The notes under the pieces: generated by a model
Seen by the model: only the letters and a program-made list of their open reading frames with translations
Told to the model about the DNA's origin: nothing
Database searches by the model: none
From: Solanum dulcamara
Taxonomy: Eukaryota; Streptophyta; Magnoliopsida; Solanales; Solanaceae
Direction: 5' to 3'
DNA: 64,000 nt
Assembly (NCBI RefSeq): GCF_947179165.1
Contig: NC_077237.1
Coordinates: forward strand, 82,250,341-82,314,340
In this document: piece by piece, positions 1-12,511 of the stretch
Numbering within the stretch: position 1 is the first letter of the stretch
How the letters are laid out: the number at the start of each line of letters is the position of its first letter
Position numbers and translations under genes: made by a program

Positions 1-174
1 CGTTAAAAAAATTCAAAATTTTCAAATCCTAGATCCGCCTATGCTGATATGATGAGGTAATAAGTGATTCGTGATTGACTGATCGGGTCACTCAAACAGT
101 TCCGAACAACATTTCACATACATGATTTATGATGATATAATGCCTTCTTTTTTGCAAGAAGAGTATATTATTAC

Positions 175-2999
175 CTTTTCAGGGTCTGCCACAAAAATTC
201 TGGATAAGAGATGCTGGCACTCCATGGAAATTGGGACATTTTGCGGAACTGAGTACTGGACGCTAATTATTCTCTGTTACAGAGAATTAAACTCAATCAG
301 AATGGGGCACTAAATCGATTTTACAACATTCAAAATGCTTGGAAATAGGCTCTGGCAGAAATGCAAGGTAAGACTGCGTACAATAGACCATTGTGGTCGG
401 GCCCTTTCTTGGACTCTGCGTATAGCGGGAGCTTAGTGCACTGGGCTGCCCCTTTACAACATTCAAAACGGACCAATTTCTTTTCCTCTTTTTATAAGTT
501 AGATCAAGTTCGACTTTATGTATATAAAAAAGTGAATTTGTTTTCATATACTCACGGATATGGTCTTTCTCATGTTTTTCGGATCAGTGGGATCTTCAAA
601 TGGATAAGCTCCAACCAGCATTACATATAAAGTGACTCCACAAGACCAAACATCTGCAACCTAAGGACTCAAGAATTAACAAGAGGGAAAAGGCGGTTAA
701 ATGATATAAGCATTGTGAAACTGCTGGCACAAGAACATGAAACGACTAGTACCTTCCCGTCATACTCTTTCTTTGATAAGATCTCCGGTGCAACATAAGC
801 TGGTGTCCCTACAGTGGACTTTGGTTGAGAATGAAAGACAGATGACTGCAAACAAGTGAAGTCAGTTACACAAGAATGTTAGGTGTTTGCCCTGATTTTC
901 CCAGTATAATTAGGTTTTCCTTTTCCTAAAAGGAAAATACAACGTCTCCATATTTGGCTGGTCCTTTTTCTTATAGGAAAAGGTTTATGACTCTATAAAT
1001 TGAGGCTTATTCTTTCTAACTTGGTAGCATTCACAATGTAGTCCTGGGGCTTTGAGAGTTTTGTATAGGGGGAGAAACGGTGAGACACAAGTGTTACGTT
1101 AGCACTTGTATGAACCTCTTTTTATTTCGAGTGAATTGTGTGAGGTTATTTCTCTCGATTATTTGTACTCTCATATTTATAGTGGATTGCTCATCTCCTC
1201 TTGTGGATGTAGGTCGGTTGACCGAACCACGTTAAATATTTGTGTCTCTTTTGATATATTTCTCGTTTTTGTCTTCTTACTTATGGTCTTTCGAGGTTTG
1301 CGTTGCTAGCTTCCGCATGACACCTAATTATTTTGGTTTCTAACAAGAACTCAACAAAAAACTGTAGTTAGAATTAAGGTAAAAGATTATATTGACCTTC
1401 GAGCAACCAAAATCACAAATTTTGACGCGCGGTGCAGTACTTCCGTCTAGTAATGTATTTTCCAATTTGAGGTCTCTATGACAGATTTGCTGCAGCCAAA
1501 GAGTAATAAACATAACAGGTCCAAGAAAAATACAAACGAAATGGAACCTGAAAGCGTGAGAAATTAATATCAGATATTTTACCATGAAATGGCAGTAGCT
1601 AACCCCTGATATCAATTGTTGAAAGAAGAATCTGGCCTGAGCAAAAATAAAATAAATAAACAAATTAAAACGCCCATATGCGCACACACACAAACATCAT
1701 GAATAATGAACTCAAAACATGAGAACTTTCAGGCCATAACAATTTTTTGGTTTCAACATTCGGTGTAAATGTCATTTATACTTGGAAGTTTATAATCCAT
1801 GTTTTCAGTGAAGAGCATTTACATTCTGCCTCCATAACTACGTGAAGACCGCAGAACACTATGGAGTTTCTATATGAAAAGGGATGTAAATGTGCAATGA
1901 AGACGGGTAAATACCAAGCACGACACTCCCCCGCACGCACACACACACACAGTTGTTTGTCAGAAGTAAATAATAATCAATAGAAATCTGCAAAATGTAA
2001 ATTTTGATCTAGCCAAATCATAGACAGGAAGAATCACACTCTAATTATCGTTTATTACCTCGTTTTCATTAAATCTTCCAACATTACAAATCCTCTGAAA
2101 GAGTTCTCCTCCTGCCGCATACTCCATTACTATTGCTAGATGAGTAGGCGTCAACAAAACCTGGTCGAGGTGAGTCCATTCATTCAAAAAGCCACAAACA
2201 TAATTGAAATGTATTCTTGCTGCTTAACTACATGATTTACTTCATTTTCAATCGAATTCGTTCGAACCAAGGCAATATATTCATTCTAAACCTACTGTTA
2301 GCAGCCACCAGGAGTGCCAGCAAAAAATAAAGCAAAGATCATCAAAAGGATCGATAAGTTCATTTTCATAAGAAGCAAATGTTGCATTTGGTAATTGCTT
2401 TTAAAGTTTTCAGTTTTAAAAAAAAATGTTGCATTTGGTAATTGCAGGATGCAGAGTCCTTTAAAAGGAGGCAGAACTAACTTACTACTCATTTAAACAA
2501 GAATTCCCATGGGAATCAACGTTTGAATTTATTTGTCTAATTTAAAACGTGAAACAATGAAAGCAAAGAGTTGCTAAATCGAAAAGCATTGTTTTTTAAA
2601 CGGACTGAAATAACTAAAGAAAAAGTAGTACAAACCAATTGAAACGGGAGTAAAAAAGTAGTAACTTCGCTAATAAGGAAGAATAAAATATTAGCAAGAG
2701 TAAAGATGCAGAGTTTACCTCTTTGAATCTGATTATATTTGGATGATTCAATGATCTATGATTCATAATTTCCCTTTGTACATGTTCATCAATCTGCAAT
2801 ATTACATAAAATTATAATCCAAAAACAAACAAACTATTCCATAAATACCAAATGACTAAAATTATCAAATGTTGCTGACCTTTTGTCCTCTTTCAAAGAA
2901 CTTGACGGCAAAGAGCTCTTTAGTCTTATAATCTCTTACAAGCTTAGCTACTCCAAAATTACCACAACCCAAATCCTTCACAAATTCATAACCCTCCAT
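175..2999 (-). CDS. SnRK2 protein kinase, subgroup-2-like (3' end outside window)
   Basis: Serine/threonine kinase of the plant SnRK2 family, which acts in osmotic-stress and ABA signalling. Exons on the minus strand, 5' to 3': 2999-2880, 2793-2719, 2160-2059, 1636-1583, 1489-1397, 845-753, 660-556 and 273-175. All have GT-AG borders and keep frame, giving 247 residues; the family is about 340-360, so the C-terminus lies left of the window. The start is [11 protein letters not shown], as in SnRK2.7/2.8. Visible motifs: glycine loop G11-C12-G13-N14-F15-G16, catalytic Lys33, HRDLKLEN at 121-128, DFG at 143-145, activation-loop Ser158/Thr159 before [10 protein letters not shown], and [19 protein letters not shown]. 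Two oddities: Cys12 where relatives usually have Ser or Ala, and Cys146 where SnRK2s usually have Tyr (DFGYSKS). The all-in-phase exon structure matches the family. Subgroup 2 is inferred from [27 protein letters not shown]. The acidic C-terminal box cannot be seen. Confidence 0.93.
361..470 (+). repeat. TS-like SINE fragment in SnRK2 intron
   Basis: This stretch resembles the Solanaceae TS SINE body: a run like 'aagactgcgtacaatagacc', then 'ttgtggtcgggccctt', then 'agcgggagcttagtgcac'. It lies in the intron between the last two visible SnRK2 exons. A related fragment is at 41112-41205. The family name is from memory of the consensus, not from a search. Confidence 0.6.
877..1345 (+). mobile_element. 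Solo LTR (copia-type) filling a SnRK2 intron
   Basis: 469 bp starting TGTTAG and ending CTAACA, a perfect six-base terminal inverted pair typical of LTR ends. The four bases agaa occur on both sides (873-876 and 1346-1349), consistent with a short or eroded target-site duplication. A second copy lies inverted at 8727-9187. It occupies 469 of the 551 bp of the intron between kinase exons 5 and 6. No internal retroelement genes are present, so this is a solo LTR. Confidence 0.75.
1931..1952. repeat. AC dinucleotide microsatellite
   Basis: Short run of alternating CA/AC (…cgcacacacacacacac…) within the SnRK2 intron between exons 3 and 4. Likely length-polymorphic. Confidence 0.8.
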
Positions 3000-3434
3000 T
3001 ATAATAATAAAAAGAAATTAGAAAAGGGGGATTTCAAGATTCTTCACAATTCACAAAGAAGCAAACTTTTTTGTTCTAATGAGATTAACGTGCAATTTCA
3101 TAAAAAATAATTTGGAAAAAAGTGACACCAAACTGAAAAGAAGACAAGAAAGCGTGTTTTGGGTGCAGCTAAAGTTTTCATTGTCAGCGTGGAAATTGAG
3201 GATTAGCCATTTAAATAATACATAAATAATTTTTTTTATCCTATTAGGTTATTTTATTTGTAATAACAAGTAGCGTATCTTATTTTAAAAAATTTTAAAT
3301 TCATATATTTTCGCGAAAGGTTAGAATGACAATTTCCACTTCTTACGTGATACAAAATAAATGATTATTTAAATCGAGATTTTGAGCATAGAGATTCATA
3401 GCCAGGTTGGATGGATTTGTTAAAAAAAAATTAG

Positions 3435-3622
3435 GTGTAGTTCAACTTTTTAAAAAATTTATAAGCTGTTTTCAATTTATAAGTTGCTTAAAATAAATTC
3501 ATTCAAACAAACTCAATTATTTATTGAAATTTATTTTAAGCATAAAATGACTTTAAGTTGGCCAGTCAAACCTAAAAACAGCTTGTAAGTAACTTATAAG
3601 CTGATCCAAACGGACTATCAAT
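3435..3622. mobile_element. MITE with 'ataagctg' inverted ends
   Basis: About 190 bp upstream of the SnRK2 start. It begins 'gtagttcaacttttt…ataagctgttttcaatttataagttg' and ends with the reversed motif 'aacagcttgtaagtaacttataagctgatccaaacgg'. The same motifs recur at 36375-36475. This is typical of short hAT-type MITEs, but I could not delimit a target-site duplication. Confidence 0.55.
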
Positions 3623-3652
3623 CTTATCATTTGAATGATTTGATATACATGA

Positions 3653-3842
3653 AAATAGTGGCAGAGTCAGAATTTTGATCAAAAAATTTTAAAATTTTAA
3701 AAAGTAGAGATATGAACTTGTCAAAGGGAATTCAAAATCTATTATATAAATATAAAAAAATATTTTAATCATATATAAATAATATAATTTTTTAATAAAA
3801 AAAATCAAATCAAATTCCTACCCACGAGGTGGCTCCGCCCTC
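3653..3842. repeat. Fragment of a 'tggcagagtcagaattt … gtggctccgccct' element
   Basis: The ends form a loose inverted pair ('agtggcagagtcag' and 'ggtggctccgccct') around an AT-rich core, as in a common Solanaceae MITE. Related ends are at 16289-16571 and 55235-55350. The 3842-4346 stretch after it is AT-rich and shows nothing I recognise. Confidence 0.45.
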
Positions 3843-4346
3843 ACACAAAAGGACGAATGATATGTGAAACTTAAAAGCTCAAAAATATACTAAGATTGAG
3901 AGGGACAAGCACGAAGATAGGAGTACGTAGGTACGAAGTATTTGGGCATGGATAGCCACTAATTGGCTGGTGGACCTATATTGATTGTAAAATGTAGGTT
4001 CCCATTAATTTCATATATGTGATCCTTGACTTTATTCGACTTAAACAATGAAATTAAGGAAAACATAAGGATATATATTGTTCGCTCAGTTAACTTTAAA
4101 ATATTTATTTTATTTTTCAACACTTATTATTTATTTTATAACACAAATTTAAGATTTAATCAAAATATATTATACAAATTGGGACGAAGAAAGTAGCATT
4201 ATGGGGGGCCATTTAGAAATTGGAGATTAAACTCTTATTTGTTTGCACTTAATAAAGGTCTTAATATTAATTATTCAGATCTCAATCATTAAGTCTGTTT
4301 CCTTTTAATGTATGAATGTTAATCATTAAGTGCCTTGTTTCTCTTA

Positions 4347-5787
4347 CTCCCTCCATTTCAAAATTAATTGAATTGTTGGAGTGCTTCACAACCTCTAAGA
4401 AAAGAATATTAAGACATTAGTTACACATTGCTTACCATTTTTACCCTTATTAATTATTGTCAAATTACTTTAGAATGACTATGCAACAATTAAAATTTCT
4501 TGAACTTATAAAAATAAAAGAATATTCTAAAATTATTCTTAAAGATTGAACAATAGTTAATTTGAAATATGAAAATGTCTCAATAATTCAATCATTTTAA
4601 AAAGATAAGTGTCAAAAACACATCTAAACTATCCCTTTTTTTTTAGTTTCATACTTAAACTAAAGTATGAGTTTCATACCTAAACTATCACTTATTAGTT
4701 TGAGAAACACACCTCAGTGGTGTGTGTAATATACTCTCTCTGGTCTTTGAAAAAATCTTACCACATAGCATTCCACATGGATAAAATATTTCACCTCGAC
4801 AAAAATTAAATAAATTATTAATATTAGTTAAAAGTTAAAGACTAAAGTATTTTTATCTTCAAAAAAAATATTATTTTTTAAAAAAGAAATTACTTTTTTA
4901 AAAAAGAAATTATTTTCTTAAAAATATTTTGCTCACGCACTCCACCACCACCACCCCCTCGCCCACAATCCCGGTCCTTTTATTTTTTAAAATTTTTCTT
5001 ATAAAATATTTTTTAAAAAATCATAGTTCACCCCCTCCGCTCTTAATTTATATCTTTTTTTTAATATATATTTCTCGTTTTGTGTTATATATGTACATAT
5101 ATTTTTAGGAAAATACATTTATCTACTTGCGTACCGAATATAACAGAAATAAAAATTTTATTTTAAGAAAAGTCTTGTGGCAAGTAAAAAATATTTTCCT
5201 AAAATCATATATATATAACACAAAACTAGAAAAAAAATTGAAAGCGGAGGATTTGGTGAGGTGGGGTAGAATTTTTCTTTTTAAAAAAAAGATAAAAATA
5301 TCTAAATTATTATTTTATGGGGAGGGGGAGGGGGGATGAAGTAAGAATTTTTTTTAAAAAAAATTATAAAAGAAATTTAATAAATAAAAATAAAAATAAA
5401 AATAAAAAATGGGGGGGGGAGGATGGTGAAAGAAAGTGGTGGAGTGAGGTAGAAAAAATATTTTATATTTTATTTTATAATTTTTTTGGGCGAGAGATAG
5501 TAATACTTTAATCTTTAATTTTAAATAACTTGAATAATTTACTTAATTTTTGTTAAGGTGAAATATTTTGCCTATGTAGAGTGTGATGTAACAAATATTT
5601 TAAAATGAAAGAGAGTGCAATACACACATCATGATGAGAGTGAAATAAAAGAGAGAGGTATGTTTCTCAAACTAATAAGTGATAGTTTAAGTATGAAACT
5701 CACATTCTCAATAGTTTAGGTATGAAACTCAAAAAAAAATAGTTCAGATGAGTTCTTGACACTTGTCTCTATTTTAAATGGAGGGAG
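4347..5787. mobile_element. Stowaway/mariner-type element with nested insertion
   Basis: Starts CTCCCTCCATTTC and ends AAATGGAGGGAG, the classic Stowaway inverted terminus. It is flanked by the dinucleotide TA on both sides (4345-4346 and 5788-5789), the expected Tc1/mariner target duplication. Its length (1.44 kb) is far above a usual Stowaway MITE because a second inverted-repeat element occupies most of the interior (4605-5768). No transposase is visible. Confidence 0.75.
4605..5768. repeat. Long imperfect inverted repeat (fold-back element), arms about 570 bp
   Basis: The outer ends 'aagtgtcaaaaacacatctaa' and 'tcagatgagttcttgacactt' are reverse complements. Correspondence continues inwards. 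The 'gtttcatacctaaactatcac' block at about 4670-4690 pairs with 5690-5730. 'aaatatttcacctcgac' at about 4785 pairs with 'ttaaggtgaaatattttg' at about 5555. The CCACC-rich block at 4935-4970 pairs with the GGTGG-rich block at 5410-5450. 'aacacaaaactagaaa' near 5220 pairs with 'tttctcgttttgtgtt' near 5070. The centre is near 5150. The terminal motif resembles the MITE at 18510-18800. No protein is encoded; the short open frames here are low complexity. Confidence 0.75.
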
Positions 5788-5924
5788 TATTATATAATCA
5801 CTTAATGAGCCTGAATAACTCTGAATAATTGAGATCTATAACATTGTCTTGATATCATTAAGATTAATATGTATATTTAAGAATTTCTACAAAGATGATA
5901 ATTTACCACTACTCTATCTATTTA

Positions 5925-6143
5925 TATCCACCATCCACAACCACAATTTCACCCCAACTACTATCATCATTAATCACCACCACCTATGATCCATAACCAC
6001 CATCCTCAATCAACCACAACCATCACTACCGTCGATCACCAATATTAATCTTCATCACCACTAGTTATCACTTATAACCATCACCACCAACTATTATTAG
6101 ATTCACTAATAACTATCAATAATTACCACCATCAGTCAATATT
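5925..6143. repeat. CAC/CAT-rich low-complexity tract, left half
   Basis: Dense 'accaccatcaccac' type sequence. The same composition resumes at 8185-8400 after the solo LTR, so the tract was apparently split by that insertion. Confidence 0.6.
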
Positions 6144-8176
6144 TGTCACGACCCAAAATGGGTCGTGAGTGGCACCCACCCTTAACCTCCTAGGTGGGAG
6201 AACCAACGATGTGAACCCCAACTTATAAAGTATAACAACAACGCGGAAGCTCAAACTTATAAAGTAAGAATTAACAATTCACAAGAGTTTACTACATAAC
6301 GTTCCCCAAAATCTGAAAGTCATCACATCAAGGACAAATAATTTTAAAATACTAAGTCTAGAATGTCAAACACTAAAATAAAATAAGTGACATAGTTCAT
6401 GTCCGAACACTAAGGACATCATGTCATGACTAAGAGAATTCATCACGAGCTAGAAGGATAGCTCACCCTTAAATCCGATGAACTTGAGACGGACTAGAGC
6501 TGAGGTCGAATCGAAGCCGATGGAAGACTCGTTGCACTCCACAAAATAAAATAAAAAAGATACAAGTAGGGGTCAGTACAGGACAACACGTACTGAGCAG
6601 GTATCATCGGCCGACTCAAAATAGAAATCAATATACATAAAGTAATAGCGGAAAATCAACAACAACACTTAACAAGAGGCAACCAATGAACAATTACATA
6701 ACCAGTCAACAATGTCAAGATCACACATGAGGACTCAAGCCTCCACATCACACTCTTTTGGAAAATGAGTTATGGATATTGGGTATTATTAAGTCATTTT
6801 AATTTATTTTTCTTTATTATTACCGTGCCGGAACGTGACACCCGATCCAAATATACCGTGTCGGAATGTGACACCCGATCCAAATATATCATGTCGGAAC
6901 GTGACACCCGATCCAAATATACCGTGTCGGAACGTGACACCCGATCCAAATATAATTAATTTATCATTCTTCATGATTACATTCCACTTCATTAACAATA
7001 TTTCACCAAGCCTTCTTTATTCAAGGCACCACTTTTGATAGGGCAAGTTCAAGATTATGGATTTCATGCCTCGGAATTTTAGACCAATCACAACAACATA
7101 TCAACCATCCAAACCACAACAATTAAATGCGTAGTAAACTTCACACATTTTACTCAATGAATATCAATCACTATTAAGAGTCTATCCATGATATAGAATA
7201 AAAACCATAACCTACCTCAACTGAAGAACCAAATCCAAGCAAGTTAATTCACCAATGTCTTTTCTTTCTTTGATACCTCTGACCAATTTCAATCTATCAA
7301 ATATATAATATTCATAAGTAAATGAACCCGTAGACACCAATATTATATATATGTTTAACCTAGACCCCACAACTCACCCCAACTCTATGATCAATTCTTA
7401 AATTTTGATACCAACTAATATCTCAAATCTAGGATTAGGTCTTAATTCTTCCAAATAATATAACTTTAATGGTATTCATATAATATAATACACCAACATT
7501 TAATTACCTATCTACCAACTTAAATTATAATGTGATAATAATAAGAAAATAAGCCAATTTACGAACACTTCACAGAGGCTACGATCTAAGGACACATATG
7601 TATATTAATTGTCCATGAAGACAACATCAACAACTCACGTATTCCAATAAAATAAAATAAAAAAAAACTTTTCTTCCTTCTGTTCAATTCAATAGTAACT
7701 ATATATATAGTTTTTTTTTTGTTTGTTTGTTTACCATCCATAACCCACTGTGCATAGCAATATGCACATTCAATTTCCTAATCTTTCACAAGTTAATATA
7801 GCTATTAACATTCTTGATAAAATACTTATGCAACGAAAACTTCACCTGCAGCAGTTGAATTCCCTTCGTCGGCGCCCAGGTATGTTTTTTCTCTCTGTTT
7901 GTTTTCTTTTATAATTTAGGATAATTAATCATGAATCAATCAATAAATAAAAGTTAAATCCTACTAGTATATTTTTATATGTATTGAACAAGTGGTATAA
8001 TGTATTAACTAAATTATCAATTTAGTCCACTAATTGAATTAAGTTGTCTAAATTCACCCCTTAATTAAATAACCATAGTTATCAATTAGTCCAAAGTACC
8101 TATTAAAAATTTATGGGGTGAGTCTTTTATGAAATAAAAAGCCCTAGTACTCAAAATGACCTAATGGGTCGTTACA
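6144..8176. mobile_element. Solo LTR, 2.0 kb, TGTCACGACCC…GGGTCGTTACA
   Basis: The ends are TGTCACGACCCA and TGGGTCGTTACA, with TG…CA and near-palindromic termini. The first 100 bases ('…cacccacccttaacctcctaggtgggagaacc…gcggaagctc') match the layout of the LTR at 28563-30496. No gag-pol lies inside. The start of the LTR has an atatt flank (6139-6143); the right flank has atatt at 8179-8183, offset by two bases, so the target duplication is not clean. I judge it a Gypsy-type LTR from size and end motif, but the superfamily is not proven. Confidence 0.7.
6823..6954. repeat. Four tandem copies of a 33-bp unit inside the LTR
   Basis: Four head-to-tail 33-bp units, each containing 'ggaacgtgacacccgatcc' (one copy has ggaatgtg) followed by aaatata. 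Differences are only at a few positions. Degenerate relatives of the unit occur at 29640-29755 in the second LTR. Confidence 0.95.
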
Positions 8177-8184
8177 ACATATTA

Positions 8185-8400
8185 TATATCTCTAACCGCC
8201 GTCATCATTCTCCATCGCCATTTGCTATGAAATAGCATTCCAACACTAATTATTATCCGCCAACAACAACAATCATGGTTAATCATTGTTGTCAACCACT
8301 ATACCATAAGATACTACCCATAACCACTATCATCAATCATCACCATCTCAAATCAACACACACACAATCACCATCATTAGTTATCACCACAAATTGTCAT
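8185..8400. repeat. CAC/CAT-rich low-complexity tract, right half
   Basis: Continuation of the tract at 5925-6143 ('catcattctccatcgccat', 'caccatctcaaatcaac'). It encodes nothing recognisable. Confidence 0.55.
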
Positions 8401-8726
8401 ATAAAAATTTTAAAATATTTTATTAATATACTATTAGATCAATTTAATATTTTATTTAAATTTTAAATTTATAATTTTTTAAATAAAAATAAAATCTATA
8501 TATTCAGATATTTTTTTTACATTCTAGTCCTCCTCCCCTCAGTAGATTTTTGAACCCTCTTGTCAAGTGCAAGCAACTTTATTTCCACACCGTCGTAAGC
8601 ATTTGAATCCTTTTATATTTCAAAATAATTCAGTAATAAAATTTTTGAAATTTCTTCGCCGAGTAACACAATACGGCAAATATATAGTGGTCTTACCCTT
8701 CAGCCACCCCCGTGAGTCCTTTATTT

Positions 8727-9187
8727 TATTAGGACAGAAAATAATTAGGTATCTTACGGGAGCTAATAAAATAAATTTGGAAAGATAATGAATAAGAAGA
8801 TAAATATGAAATGTATCAAAAGAGACAAACATTTAACATGGTTCGGTCAACTGACCTACGTCCACAAGACGAGATGAGCAATCCATTATAAATATGAAAG
8901 TATAAAATATCGAGAGAGAAAAACCTGGCATAATTCACTCCAAATAAAAAGAAGTTCACACAAGTAATAATGTAACACTTGTCTCTCACAAATTCTCCCT
9001 TTACACAAAACTCTCAAAACCCTTAAGACTATAAATTACTACTAAGTTAGAAGGAATGGACATCTATTTATAGAATCATAAACTTTTTTCAACCAAAAAA
9101 ATGACTAGTCAAATATGGAGATTTTGTGTTTTCATTTTAGAAAAAAAAACTCAATTATACTAAAAAAGTCAGGATAAACACCCAACA
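8727..9187 (-). mobile_element. Solo LTR, second copy of the intronic 0.47-kb LTR
   Basis: Reverse complement of 877-1345. It starts (minus strand) TGTTGGGTGTTTATCCTG and ends CCTAATA, with shared inner blocks such as 'ggttcggtcaactgacctac', 'gagatgagcaatcc' and 'acacttgtctctcac'. No internal retroelement genes. Its end lies about 690 bp upstream of the 14-3-3 start codon. Confidence 0.72.
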
Positions 9188-9872
9188 TATTTATCATCCA
9201 ATTTCTAACTATATTAATTCTTTTTTATAATACCAATTGGTCTAACATCACAAGCCTCCTCCCAAACAAACAAGAATGTAATTTTTTTTTTAAGAAAAAA
9301 AAATGTGCGACTTCCACAAGGACAGATGAGTGCAGGCGATTTCCATCATATAGGAACCAAACAAGAGAAATGGTAAAATCAACAAAAAAAATAAAATAAA
9401 ATAAAATACTATTTTAATTTATTTATCCTATTTAATACATTACCAATTCCAATTTTTCAATTATAAAACCTAGATAGCAAACAAATTAAAACGAAACAAA
9501 TAAAGACAGTTTTTAATTGGTCAATAGACGGGCTGGACGTGATAACCCACGCATCCCAATTTCGACCCAAATATCTCTTGCCCATATCCGTACAATCACA
9601 TCTTCGAAAAATCCAGCTGTCAATCACTTACTTTTCCAAAAAATTCCATAATCCAACGGCTTATATTTATCCTTCCAAAAATTAAAAGAAATAATCCTGA
9701 AATCTCTCCCATCCCGTTAAATTCAACACCAAAAAAAAAGTCTAACAGCAAATGCACTAAGTTTTAAATCCACTCAACACACACAAACTTTTTCTCAGAT
9801 CTCAAAAAAATTTCCATTCCAATACAAGGAAAAAAAAAAAAAAAAAGAGATCCCCAAATTTTAGAACCCATT

Positions 9873-12511
<2,639 letters not shown>

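Noticed and set aside
5127..5511. Lys/Asn-rich open frames in the fold-back element
   Set aside because: Low-complexity translation of A-rich DNA with no family features.
6823..6954. CRISPR-like direct repeats
   Set aside because: The 33-bp units are contiguous with no spacers, sit inside an LTR, and the genome is eukaryotic.
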